Origin: Elymus sibiricus
Taxonomy: Eukaryota; Streptophyta; Magnoliopsida; Poales; Poaceae
Assembly: GCA_039707655.1 (NCBI GenBank)
Contig: CM077663.1
Location: forward strand, 438,233,830-438,297,829
DNA: 64,000 nt
Reading direction: 5' to 3'
Below, one piece after another: positions 11,346 to 23,397 of the stretch (position 1 is its first letter; each line of letters opens with the position of its first letter). The translations under genes and the position numbers were made by a program. The notes beneath the pieces are model-generated. The model was not told the origin of the DNA. It was given only the letters and a program-made list of their open reading frames with translations, and did no database searches.

Positions 11346-11839
11346 AAGAAAATAAAACACCGTTCGGCTGCTCAACGACGGCGCGCGCGCGGCAGCCGGG
11401 AAGGCGCATGCATGCATGCATGCTCGGCTGTTGGCCAGACCGCAGTACGTGCGTGACATGTCAGCTTGTCAACTGGCGGCAATGCACACATAGTTGGTTC
11501 TCTTCTGCTTGCCTCCGCCTCCCGGCCGGCCGGCCGGACATGCGCGCCGGAGCTAGGGTAGCTAGCTACCTACCCAGCCGCGCGTTGTCACCACGCGACG
11601 TCACTCCACTGTCGGGGCTAGGTCCAGCAATAATTATGACGGCAGGGGGAGACACTCCGAGTGAGTGACGCCATCTCCGGCTGGCCGGATCGAGACGATC
11701 GACAGGCATTACATGCACGGAGAGAACTTCGCCGGTGGCCGCCGTACGAGTACGAGACGTGCAGCGTGTCCCTCGGAGTAGCATGCATGCAGCTTATTAA
11801 CTTTGCACATTTTTGCTACGTATTAACTATACCACATGT

Positions 11840-13608
11840 TACTTCATTAAAAAAATCTTTAAGCACCTATCTTAGTACTCATATTAAAAATGGCGTGGTC
11901 ATCGAGGCCACGAAGTGAAATTCTCTATCTATTTTAGATGCCACAGTGCCCACCGATCAGAAACGCGTCTCTGACGTCGCCTCCTCCAAGATGACCCGGG
12001 GCGCAAACCCTACCCCCCCCCCCCCCCCCCCCTCCTCCCCACATCACCCCTGGAGGTGGCCATTGGGAAAGCCTGTGACCAGTGAAGGGGACCGTGGGGA
12101 TCTGGTGTCTCGTGGTTGTGGCGCGGCTGTCTGGAGGGCCAACACACGGTGGCGCGAGATCTTCCTCCTGTGGCTGCGCCTCCTGGCAGCACAATGGCCC
12201 TTCAGTGATATCACATGGACGACGGACTCAACAGGGGTTGTGACCGATCTATGGCGCAAGGCCCTAGAGCAACAGCTCCAGACACGACGGCGGCGCCCCC
12301 TCTGTTGGGGATGATGGGCGAGGAGGCGGCTTCATGTGGTGGTGCCTGGGAGCGGCGGATCAAGGGATACTGTACCAGGGTTCGTCGATGGAGGCGCGTG
12401 GTGGTTGAAGCTTTCTTCGGCTTTCACAACACTTGATGTGGGAGATCTACAACCCTTCGGGGATTGCAGATCGGAAGCCGACTGCGGGTTTGGGAAGGTG
12501 TGGCTGCCTGTGCAAACCATGCCGACATTTATCATGGCATATGATTGCGGCGTATTTGGGTCGTTTACTTATTAAACGCATCGTTGTTGCAACGGTCGTC
12601 TTCCCGCCCAGGCTGCTCTTGGGAAAACCATAGATGTGGGTCTCCTGGATAAAACGATGGGCACGCAGTGCCGTTTTCCCCTTTTGGGGCATCTTTTTTT
12701 GAAGCACCTGGCCGGAGGGGTCCTGAGCTGGAGTAGTATGGTCTTCCGACTCGAAGACAATGAGTCTCGACGGTGTGGTGTAGCCTGGTCTCGGCGATGG
12801 ACTCATGATGACGTACGAACGCATGGCGGTGACACTGTCTGGCGTTGTGGTGGCGTCGAGGGCAAGCCTGATATGATCATTTCATTGATCTCTGCCCTGA
12901 AGATGGATTCGCCGAACACGTCGGCCGCGATTTTTGGAGCGTGCACATGCAGTGTGCGCTAAGAGCATCTACAGCCGGACCCCCTATATACTCCTTAAAC
13001 GCCCGGAACGTCCTCCCGGTCACTGACCGGTCACAAAAATGCGACCCAACCGGACCCCTCATATCCGTCTCAAACGCCCGGACTGACCGGCACCCCTCCT
13101 ATCCATCTCCAATATGGGGCCGATATGAGGGCTCGCCGACGCGCCCGGACACGCCCAGTCAGTCCACCACGTAGGACGCGACCCCATTCCGGACCACCTT
13201 TTCTCTTTTCTTATTCATTATTTTCTTTCTCTCTCTTCTTCTCCACCAATCACGTGCAAATGACCGGACATATGAGAAGAAAAATGAGAAGTGTGGCTGC
13301 GCGGACCAAATTATAGGAGCTCAAAACGGACACGCCCGGTCCGCGGGCGTTTAAGGGGTCAGATTTGCTAGGTCCGGCTGTAGATGCTCTAAGGGTCTAC
13401 TGGACCGATGGTTCAGTTTCAGATGATGTGAGTATGGGTGAGGTCAGCGCAAGCAGCCCTGATCATGACCACCATTATCGTCAAGCCTGTAGGTGATGTG
13501 ACTTTTGTTGCCTAGAAAATGGATTCGGAAGGATTGATGTTTTATGGTGTACGGCACTGTTAAATAATAGTATAATGAAAATGATCGTGTGCCTATCCTT
13601 AAAAAAAG
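11840..13608 (+). mobile_element. Poly(A)-tailed insertion in copy B
   Basis: Flanked by near-identical 12-bp TSDs, TATACCACATGT (11828-11839) and TATACCACGTGT (13609-13620). It ends CCTT plus seven A before a final G at 13608, as non-LTR insertions do. Copy A has the empty site at about 8898. It includes a C run of about 20 (near 12013-12032) and a nested MITE at 12963-13389. No reverse transcriptase ORF is visible, so it is non-autonomous or truncated. Confidence 0.65.
12963..13389. mobile_element. PIF/Harbinger-type MITE
   Basis: TIRs are GAGCATCTACAGCCGGAC and its reverse complement. The TSD is TAA at 12960-12962 and 13390-13392. The terminal GAGCATCT-CAGCCG is shared with the Harbinger element starting at 30909, which suggests cross-mobilisation by a related transposase. 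Inner arms also pair (AACGCCCGG with CCGCGGGCGTT). Confidence 0.8.
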
Positions 13609-14636
13609 TATACCACGTGTGAGGGACAAACCATACATAAAACTATTCGAATGGATATTCTATCCTCGGTGGACTCTTTTTCTTCAAGGATATTCTGAAT
13701 GGGCTCATGTCAACGTGGTGGTGGAGGTACGCGCGCATGTGAACGCCGAACCAGCAGTGTGAACAAACATGCATACGTACGGCTCAGTTGCGGTGCATTT
13801 CGCCACAACAACGACATGCAACGATCTTCGTTTTCGGAAATGGCGACGTTGCTTCTTGTAGGCGGCGTCGTTCGGGAAGGCCTCATGCTTCGTCAATTCT
13901 GGTCGGAGCACCGTGTATCCGGTTATTCCCGTTGATGTGTCGTCCCCGACTCATCTCTCGTCTGTAAAACGGGGTCCGAATCCGGTGCTCTGATGGATCG
14001 GTTACCAGTGATTGAGTGGATAGCCATCAGATCGGCAGCTACAATGATCAACGATGGAGAGGGAGAGAGACTAGAGCTAGAGCTGGAGTTGACTTGGGAA
14101 GGGACAAAAATTAAGGACGATCGAGCAGCAAAATTAAGGAAGAGCTGCCGCTGTCTGGGCTAGAGAAGCACGAGCGTGCTGCTCCATTACAATAATCGGT
14201 GTTCATGCCGGAGCTATCCCGACCTGGCGGGAACTCTACACTAAACAATGCCAACGAAACAACAACTATTACTAGTAGTACTACTGATCAATCATATGAT
14301 GGTGTCAAAGCCTTAGCCGTGTCACTGAGCTACTAGAAGACTGATCATCATCTCGGCGCGTAGTGCACATTATACAAATATATAATCCTTAAAAAAGGTG
14401 CACGTGCCGGCTGCCCGTGGGCCTCGTGTCGCCGTGTGCCGTGCACGTTCGTCCGTTCGTAACGGCTGACGTTCCTCTACACAAGCATGCACGATCAGTA
14501 TAGAGAGTCTTCTCTCACCTACCTATCTATATATTTTTGCACCACGTTGGATTCCACTCCAACGTACAGTTGGTAAAAATCGACTGATGTTACTTATCTT
14601 GAAACCAACTTTCAAATAGTCAGCCTGGTGTGCACA

Positions 14637-14973
14637 TCCTATATCCTATTTTCTTACAAAGTTCATCTCAATACTCTCAACATGCAAAGTGTCAACTTCA
14701 ACACGGCAGTAAGCCATGCATTCAAATCTGCCACGTAAGCAAGCCATGCATTTAACTTATAAATTATTTTTATTTTTGCGTTAGTCTATGCATGTAACAC
14801 TGCAACATCATACATACATGTTAGTCATACTTCGCATTTTTCGAAATGACATTTTTAGCTACAAATTCTTTCAAGCTTATATTTTCCTTTCATTAGATTT
14901 AGTTAATTTTAGCAACTATTTATGCATTTTTTTTAAACAAATTTACCGCAATGACGGGAAGGACATCATCTAG
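14637..14973 (+). mobile_element. Probable small non-autonomous Helitron
   Basis: It begins TCCTATATCC after an A and ends CATCATCTAG before a T, matching the Helitron 5' TC, 3' CTRR and A/T insertion rule. Just upstream of the end is a degenerate CGCAATGACGGG hairpin relic. It is short and has no gene. Confidence 0.5.
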
Positions 14974-15479
14974 TTGTTAAATACAACCCCCCCCCCCCCC
15001 CCCCCCCCCCCCAAGACAATATCTGATTATCCACCGCAGTTGGGATCACTTTAGCTGAAATACACAGAGGCAACTCCGATGGGTTGAAGAACTGTATCAA
15101 GATCTCCAAATCTTAAAACCTCTCGCTGGAACCATCTATAGCATGCCTTAATCCGCTTATGTCTCCATTCCAAATGCCAGGGACAAAAACCACCAAAGGA
15201 TGATCCATAGTCGTTTATGGAATGGTTTATTAAATGGATTATATGTTTATGCGCTTTATACTAAAAATAGATTGGTGGACACACGAGTTTGGCCATCAAA
15301 GCGTAAGACAAGGAGATGCTTTCCAATGGTTGTGTAACATAGAGATAGAAGAAGATAAATTGAAAAGAACACTAGAAGAAAAAACAAAACAAAAATGAAC
15401 ACAAAAAGGAAACTAGAACATGATAGAAACACGTTGAAAAAGCATGTCTAACGAAAGAGAGAAGGAATCAAGAAAATAA
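14974..15479. other. Intergenic with a 26-bp poly-C tract
   Basis: A C homopolymer spans 14987-15012. The rest is unremarkable AT-rich sequence with no gene seen. Confidence 0.5.
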
Positions 15480-17960
15480 CCAAACCTAGGTCATCCTAGA
15501 CATGGATGGACGGACCCATGGGCTCAACCATACACGTAAATGGAGTGCCTCACCACCTCTCAACCTATCCATCCAACATGACCTACACCATACCTCATTC
15601 TGGCTTTCACAATTCCAAACATGGTAAAAAAGTTGGAGTGACAAACGCGAAGAACAGTCTGAACCATGGATCACTCGACATAAAGAACGGGAACCATCAG
15701 GCCAAACCATTTGCATCATGGTCTTCTTTGTCGTGCCAACATCACTACTAACAAAAAAAAATAAAGGAATGTAAAACCAAGACTATGCTCTTGCTCGAGA
15801 CGTAGACCCATGACCCGTCTCACATTCCGGCCAACCAAAACTACATTGGACAAAGCAGCGTGATGGACCAGCTCACATAAGAAGCTATGAAGAAAAGCAT
15901 GCAGTCTTTTATTGAACAGTCTTTTTGTTGCGCTAATTTGAAAAACACATATTCATCGCGAATTAAACATAAGCATGCTCAATCTTGAAAAATAGGTGGG
16001 GACTTGAGTTCCAGTGCCGAAGGTCGAACAAGGAGACATTACCCATTTGTGAGATTTTTTATGAGGGTTGCAATGATGAGAAATATTGTACTAATATAGA
16101 AGGAAAACCATCATGTGTACACTATAGAAAATAAGATGCTTGTAGAAAGAAAACAAAAACGAAAAAAACAAGTAGACATAAGGAAATAGAAAAAAAAGGA
16201 TGCTTGTAGAAGGATAAAAAAGGAAATAAAACACATGGATAGAAAAGCATTAAGAAAGAATGTCACACGAACAATAGAACGAATGAAGAAATAACCAAAC
16301 CTAGACAAAACAAGACATGGATGGATGGGCCTACACAGTCAACCACATGCATGTATGGATCGCCTCGCCACCTCTGTCCCAATATGTTCTACACGACCTA
16401 TTACACGCAATATCTTGGATTTCATGTTTCCAATCACCGTTCAGCAAAATAGTTTGAGTGCCAGACATGAGGAAATATTGGAAGAACGGCTCACTTGACA
16501 TAGAGGATGGGAACCATCGAGCCAAAACACCACCCACATCATGGTCTTCTTCGTCGTGTCAACATTGCTACTAACAAAATAAAATAAAATAAAGGAACGT
16601 AATACTAAGACTACACACTTGAGACGAGATGCAGACTCCTGATCCATCTTGCCTTCCGACGAACGAAAATCGCATTTGCCAAGACAACCCAATAGTCCTA
16701 GTGACACAAGAAGCTATGAAAAAAAAAGATATGTAGCCTATTATCGAAAAGTGTAATTTGGAAACACATATTCGTCATCAATTAAACATATACGATTAGT
16801 CGGGAACTTCGGTTCCATTGTCGAAGGCGGAAAATTTCCCATTAGTGAGAATTTGTTTGAAGGGTCCATTAGTGAGATATATTTTACTAATATAGAATAA
16901 AAAATAACAATAAGAAAAAAAATGCTTGTAGAAGGAAAACAAAATGGAAAAGGGAAAAAGAAAAAAGAAACAAAATAAACATTCAGAAATGGAAAAGGTA
17001 ATAGGGGAAAAAGTATGCTTGTAAAAGGATAACAAAAAGGTAAACATTAAAATGGAAATAAAACTCACGTAAAAGAAAAGTGTTGAGAAAGCATGTCACG
17101 CGAACGATAGAATGCATTAAGGAACAACTAAACCTAGGCAAAACAAGACAAGGATGGGTGGGCCCACACTCTCAACCACACGCCTATATGGATGGTGTCG
17201 CCACCTCTCTCCCTATCCACCCTAAATGACCCATGACACACCTTATCCTGACTTTCAAGTTTTAATCACCTTTCGGCAAAAAAAATGTTGGAATGCCAGA
17301 CGTGAGGAACAATCAGAACAATGGGTCACTCGACATAGAGGACATGAGTCATCGAGCCAAAGCACCGCCCGCATCATGCTCTTCTTCGTCGTGTCGACAT
17401 TGCTACTAACAAAGAAATAAAGAAACGTAATACTAATATTACGCACTTGAGACGAGACACGGACCCATGATCCGTCTCGCCTTCTGGACAACCAAAACCG
17501 CATTGGACAAAACAAGCAATCCAAATAACTCAAAAAAAAAAAAAAACCCGCATTGGACAAGACAAGCGATGGTCCTAGTGACATAAGAAGCTATGAAACA
17601 AAGACATGTAGACTTTTATTGAAAATCCTAACTGGGAAACACATATTCAATGTGAATTAAACGTACAAGAATAGGTGTTCGATTGTCCAAGGCCGAACAA
17701 TTTCCCATTAGCGAGATTTTTTTCCGAGGAATCCATTGGTGAGATATATTGTACTGACATAGAATAAAGATTAACAACAGAAAAAAAAATTGGTTGTAGA
17801 AAATGGAAAAGGAAAGCGAAACCAATTAAACATTAGGATATATATATATATAGAAAAAGTAATAAAGGGGAAAGGTAATGAATACTAAGATATAAAAAAG
17901 GTTGCTTGTGGAAAGAAAACAAAAAGAAATAGTAGAACACAACCATAATAAAGAGGTAGC
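15480..17960. repeat. Tandem array of three ~0.82 kb repeats upstream of the LOG-like gene
   Basis: Units start near 15480, 16291 and 17126. The CACCACCTCT landmark falls at about 15549, 16370 and 17200. Each unit runs from AAACCTAGG and a GGATGGRYGGGCC motif, through a GGAGTGCCAGAC-like block and a TCGTGTCAACATTGCTACTA-like block, to a purine-rich AAAAAGGAAA tail. Units have diverged by substitutions and small indels. No coding capacity was seen. Confidence 0.75.
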
Positions 17961-18093
17961 AAAGGCGATAAAGAAAGAAGGAAACAAGAATGGAAAGGGG
18001 TTGTGACTTGTGAGAGCAAAGCGTGTCCACCAACGAGACAAGGAAGCAAGCAACCCTAGGCCAGCCCGGCCATGGCGGACCCACGCGCGCGCC

Positions 18094-18099
18094 TATATA
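18094..18099 (+). promoter_or_regulatory. TATA box of the LOG-like gene
   Basis: CTATATAG in a GC/CT-rich context about 170 bp before the ATG, followed by a CT-rich leader. The upstream ATG at 18072 precedes this box and so is unlikely to be in the mRNA. Confidence 0.65.
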
Positions 18100-18263
18100 G
18101 CCTCCCTTCCTCCCAGGGCCAGCCCACCCTCCCCCATCACTCGCCGCGTAGCCTCTCCCTCCCACTCCCCTCTCCCTCCCCGACAACAAATCCCTCCCGC
18201 GCGCTCCGCAGCCGCCCGCCACCCACGCGCGCGATCGTCTCTCCGCGCCGCGCCGCCAGGACC

Positions 18264-21200
18264 ATGAGCATCACGGCGGCGGCGGCTGTGCCACTGGACC
18301 AGCCCGCGTTCGCCGTCGGGGCCGCGCCGCCCGCGCAGACGGGGCCGGCGCTGGCGCCGCCGGAGCCGAGCCGCGGCGCCGGGGAGGACGGCGGCGTGGG
18401 CGTGGCGGCGGAGCGGCGGGCGTCGAGGTTCCGGCGGATCTGCGTCTACTGCGGCAGCGCCAAGGGCCGCAAGGCCAGCTACCAGGACGCCGCCGTCGAG
18501 CTCGGCAAGGAGATGGTAACTATCCCGCCTAGCCTAGCCCCCGCCTTGCCTGCACCTTGCCGTCTTGCTCTGTCCGTCGCGGGGTTTGGGTTCTTGCGGG
18601 GAAGACAGAAAAAGGGGCCTCCTTTTCCCGCCGATCCCTCCCCGATTTGGTTGGTCGATTTCGATTGGGGTCGGTCCATCCATGTGGAGGCGCACCATCC
18701 TCCGCGCTGCGCTGGAGGTCATGGGATTGCGGTGGCGCTCGCTCGCCAGGTAGGTGGGCGGGGCGCACTGCCGTGGTCATGGGGAGCCGAGCCGCACCAT
18801 TCCTGCATGATCGATCAAGATCATACGGCGAGCGAGTGTGAGTGCAAGAAGAGGTCGAGAATCACGCCGTTCATTGGGTAGTCACGGAGGAGTAGCGCGT
18901 CGCCGGAATCGTCCCCCCTCCGCAGTCGCCGGTCGGCGGCCATTAATTTTACTTCTTGTTACTTAAATTTCCCCTTGGAATTATGGCAACCATGCACCAT
19001 CAGTCCATCATTGCCATGACCTCACTTGCTTGCCCAAACGCCCAAACAAACCCTGCCATGATTGCTTGCTTGCATGCACCAAGTTTCAATTCAATTAAAC
19101 TGAATTCAATTCGATTCAATGCCACCACCTGAACCGCAGTACATGTGTGTGCCTGACCGCTCCGTTGTGTGTGTGTGTGTGTGCAGGTGGAGAGGGGCAT
19201 AGACCTGGTCTACGGGGGCGGCTCCATCGGCCTCATGGGCCTCGTCTCCCACGCCGTCCACGCCGGCGGCCGACATGTCATCGGGTAAGCTCTCGTCCGC
19301 CATTAACCACCCCCATCACCATCACCATCACCATCACCATCCACCTCTGCCCGCATTGTCTCCCTGCCCACACGGTGTACCTCTTCTTTCGCCGCTCGGT
19401 GCATACAGCGCCTTTAATGGCGTACCAGCCGTCTTGCTCGGTCTGGGTGCTTTGCTCGTGCCTCCCCAGGCCCTGACCCAACAGCTCCCAGCTGCCCCAA
19501 AAATGGCAGCCTTGTGGAAGCTTTGGGCAGGCAGCAGCTGGGCTCCATGGCGCTCTGCGCATGCCAGTGGCGTACGTCGGGGCAAAGCAAAGCCATGCCG
19601 GTTGCGTTGTGTTTCACAGGAATGGAAGCTCCTTTTCCTACCCTTTCCGAAAGGGAAGCTGTTTCCATGCCCGGAATGGCCATGGGGTGGGACTGGGGCC
19701 TCCTCACTGCCCAGCTGCAAGAAGCAGCTGGGTGACGAGGGTAGTATTGCATTATTGCCACCTTTAAGTAATTTATACTGTTTTTTCTTACTAGAAGACC
19801 AGAACTATTATTTGTGCAGTGGCTGTATTATATATTTATAATGCATTGTCCAGTTCTTGAAAGGCCTAGCTCTGGATATGTGTAGATTGATAGCTGTGTC
19901 TCAGTTACTTTTTTTACATGGGGAAAGATCAACCTGTTGCACTGCTAGTAGTAGTACTGCTTGTTTGACTGCTTTGGACTGGAGGAATTAATGTGGCTCT
20001 CATTTGGTCCCCTTTCTTTTTCTTTTCTCTTGTGCCAGGATCATCCCAAGATCACTCATGCCCAGAGAGGTGAGTCAAAGGCTGCTGCAACCTCTATTTT
20101 GTTGCCATTGCCATTGCATGGTCTACTCTCCAGTTCTGAACCTTGACTAGTGGGTGTGCAAGCAAGCTAGCTGCTAGGATATTTATTGTTCAGTTTCAGC
20201 ATGATGAATGAAGATGCATAACCATACATATTTGAATCTAATGTCTAAAACTTCTGTGAATCTGATGTAGTTGTGGCTTCATTTTCCTTTTCAAGTAGCT
20301 TGGCTATATTAAGTTATTCCTTTCTGACGAAAATATATTGGTACATAAGGAATCTGCTCAGGCTTGTAGTAGTAGTAATTTGTAAGATTCTTAGGCTTAT
20401 ATTCCCCATTTTCTATATGGATTAGCATTTGCAAAACACTATAAGTGGTAACTTGTACTCTTCTCAGGCTTACACCCTCATTAATTATATGGATTAGCAC
20501 AGCAATTAATTTTTAATTGTTGTGCTGGCTGTCTTTATTCTGATTTTCAAACATGCAAAGATGATATGTACTACTTAGTCTGGCCTTAATTAATTTGACA
20601 GTTAAGATCGTTATTCCTGGAAATTTCGATTATAGACTAGTCAATTTTATACTTAAGTGTTATCCGAGGATGCAGCTGGTACTGCTGAATGCTTCGTTGC
20701 TTACGATCCCTGATTCATGCTCCTGTAGGTAACTGGAGATCCTGTGGGTGAAGTTAGAGCTGTTTCTGGCATGCACGAGAGGAAGGCCGAAATGGCTCGG
20801 TTTGCTGATGCTTTTATTGCCTTACCAGGTACAAATTCATTAGCCCACTCCAATTCTTCTACAAGTGAGAAAATATGGAATAAATCTTACAATTTTGTGC
20901 TGTAGAGTTTGACAATTCAGTTAATTTGACAGGCGGCTACGGAACCCTGGAGGAGTTGCTTGAAGTGATCACGTGGGCGCAACTAGGAATACATAAGAAG
21001 CCGGTGAGAACTAGCTTCTGTTCTTGGTGCTTTTCATACAAAAATCATACATCCCCAATCATCTGGGGATGATGTGCTTGTCTGCATATGTTTTGTCAAC
21101 CCACACTATTTTAGTAGCTAGGTATGAACGCGTTCTTTGTTTACTATAGTGTCGATCGTTAGGGCTGTTGTGATCTGATCCTACCAGCTTTGTTCACATG

Positions 21201-22133
21201 TGGCTACTAATTAATTTCACCCTCATGGCAACAAATCATTGTAAAGAGGGTTTAATCAAAGGAGCTATCAGCATCACTTGGAAGGCATGCAATCTGCATA
21301 CCCGACTTTAATACTCGCTCCTCTAATAGGATAATCCTGCACACTTGATGAATATCCCATACAGCTATCAAATCAATGTTCTGGGATCTTAAAAAGGCAT
21401 GATGTGTCATGTAGAGGAAAACTGTATTGCTGTCTCTCTGTTGCAAAATTGATTAGCAATAATATAAAATACTGAATGTTTGAGGGAATAGACACAACAG
21501 TCAGTTATAGATTTATCTTATATCCCTCCTGTCACTATTATTAGATCTGCAGGCCTGCCAAACTTGCTATTTAGTTGTCTGTTGATATCAGATACGATTC
21601 TGTGGGTGGGAGTGGATCATTCAGTAATCAACACTGTTGAATTATGCATTGCATTTTTCTGTCACTACTTGTACTAATTCCTGGTATATGTCTTTTCCGC
21701 AATCGCGTATCATCAGGTCGGTCTGCTGAACGTCGACGGATTCTACGACCCACTGCTGTCGTTCATCGACGTGGCCGTCAACGAAGGCTTCATCACCCAG
21801 GAGGCGAGGCAGATCATCATCTCGGCCCCGACAGCCAAGGAGCTAGTCATGAAGCTGGAGGTCAGACCCAAACTCTACTATTGATCAGTTTTTACCACCC
21901 CGACTCGGAAACTGGAGCTTCCTTGTGAAGTCCAATGCAAGTTGGTTGTACAGTCTGCTTGCTTGTATGATAGACTTTGTTGATAACCTAAACCCTTAAC
22001 ACCATCCATGTACCATCTGCAGGAGTACGTCCCCGAGTACGAGGTCGGCCTGGTCTGGGATGACCAGAACCAGATGCCAAGCAATAGCCTGGTCCCGGAG
22101 CCGCTGGAGACCCCCGCAATCACCTCGTCCTGA
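18264..22133 (+). CDS. LONELY GUY-like cytokinin riboside 5'-monophosphate phosphoribohydrolase
   Basis: The enzyme releases free active cytokinin base from its nucleoside 5'-monophosphate in one step, normally in cytosol and nucleus. Seven exons fit GT-AG signals and phase: 18264-18515, 19187-19284, 20039-20069, 20729-20828, 20933-21003, 21717-21860 and 22023-22133 (268 residues). Residues 1-56 are an Ala/Pro/Gly-rich extension. The conserved fold starts at [11 protein letters not shown], then [11 protein letters not shown] and IIPRSLM. Exon 4 gives [16 protein letters not shown]. The signature [10 protein letters not shown] spans the exon 4-5 junction, followed by [14 protein letters not shown]. 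No breaks were found. Intron 1 is 671 bp and ends in a GT-repeat before the acceptor. Family assignment is firm; which LOG paralogue this is cannot be told without comparison. Confidence 0.95.
19166..19183 (+). repeat. (GT)n microsatellite at the end of LOG intron 1
   Basis: A GT dinucleotide run directly precedes the GCAG acceptor, where a pyrimidine tract is usual. Confidence 0.85.
19313..19340 (+). repeat. (CATCAC)n-like microsatellite in LOG intron 2
   Basis: Repeated CATCAC hexamers lie shortly after the exon 2 donor. Confidence 0.85.
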
Positions 22134-22469
22134 TCGATGGGCCTCACCTACATCTCAATTAGGGTTCTAACAACAGTGTCGAGATAGCGGCGCCTCATAT
22201 ATTTATCTTCTCCTAGATAAGTCCTAGCCGACTGAATGGCGACGAGGGGGCACATTATAGCCTGTGTGCTTGTTTTGGTAGCGTCGATCGACCGGTCTCT
22301 TGTGCCACCGCTGATGATTGTTTTGGGTGGCATGATCATATTAAATTAAATTAATTAGTGAGTAGTAGCATCCAACTTGTATGGATTGTTGAATGGTTCA
22401 TGGTTGGATGGGCAAAGCATGCAGCTAAGCCTCTGAATCGGTCCTGCTGTGATCCTGGAACAAGGGTTG
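22134..22469 (+). other. Probable 3' UTR and downstream flank of the LOG-like gene
   Basis: AT-rich sequence after the stop codon without another gene. The polyadenylation site was not identified. Confidence 0.4.
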
Positions 22470-23080
22470 ACTATATATATATAGCAGCACATATAGTTTA
22501 TCAACAAGGTCTCCTGCCTGCTTCCTCGTGCTGCATTATGTTAATCCTTGTTGTTTCAAGTGCATTGCCTCTTGTTTCTTGTTAACTGTCAATGCTGTCT
22601 CTATCAAAGGCATGGAGGATATAACGATTCTACTCAACTTTTATTGAACAAATTATATAACATCTTTAGAGAATTTTTGATGATTTTGGTCATGGTGTCT
22701 TCTGTTGTGCTATTTGAAATTGCTCCTTTTAGTCGACTTTTAAAGATGTTATTTGAAATTTAAAATTGCCTGTTCACTCGCTCCAGGATCTGCATGTTGG
22801 GCTGGGAGTGTCAAACCAGAAACCTTATTGAGCACACATGGGCCAGGCCATCTTATAAGCTTGCGAGAAGTCTAAAAAAACAAAAAGTTCCCGAGCAGGC
22901 CCAGCCCAACTATGCTCATTGACCCTTTTATCTTGATTTCTTTGAGGCCTAGTGGTTCTGTTTCATAAACAACAAACTCTGTTTACCCTACAAAACTCAC
23001 TTTTTTCTTCCCCTCTATTTGCGAACAAACTTTTGCTTGTAGTTGACCCTATTTGCATGCCAATGGTTATTTTTTTATAT
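22470..23080. repeat. Dispersed segmental repeat, copy 1
   Basis: From CACATATAGTTTATCAACA through TGCTATTTGAAATTGCTCC and on to GAGCACACATGG it matches copy 2 (from 25624). It also matches copy 3 (52290-54760) as far as CTATTTGCATGCCAATG. No coding sequence is conserved. It lies just beyond the LOG-like gene. Confidence 0.7.
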
Positions 23081-23397
23081 TTTAGTGAGGAACCTGTGGT
23101 CTTATATATTCATAGCGTTTAACAATCTTTTTATTTTGCAGGGTGAAAGAAATTTCTTCCATAGTAATAGGCTTGCAATCAAGAGGCTGAAACTCCTCAA
23201 TACATGATGGTACTAATTGTAGCCATACAACAGTGCTATGCCAGTGCGACTTTACGACGCCAACCAATCTGCTACCCAATTTTGTTCACATTTAAGCTTC
23301 ATAGGAATAAATTACCTCTCCGTCATCCAAAGTTGAATCTCAGCCATGAGATGACCATAAGCTGACCTCAATAAACCCTCCCCGGACTATATATAAA

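Larger units (their letters stand above)
11365..14540. repeat. Copy B of the tandem segmental duplication
   Basis: Matches copy A block by block: 11365-11620, 11640-11839, 13609-13780, 14030-14170 and 14190-14540. It is interrupted by the insertion at 11840-13608. The promoter-like 3' end keeps CGTTCGTAACGGCTGACGTT (14455-14474), but no coding sequence follows. Confidence 0.75.

Noticed and set aside
15486..17820. Small ORFs in the 0.82 kb repeats
   Set aside because: Not conserved in frame among the three units.
18072..18263. Upstream ATG in frame with the LOG-like gene
   Set aside because: It precedes the TATA box at 18094 and the added residues are low complexity.
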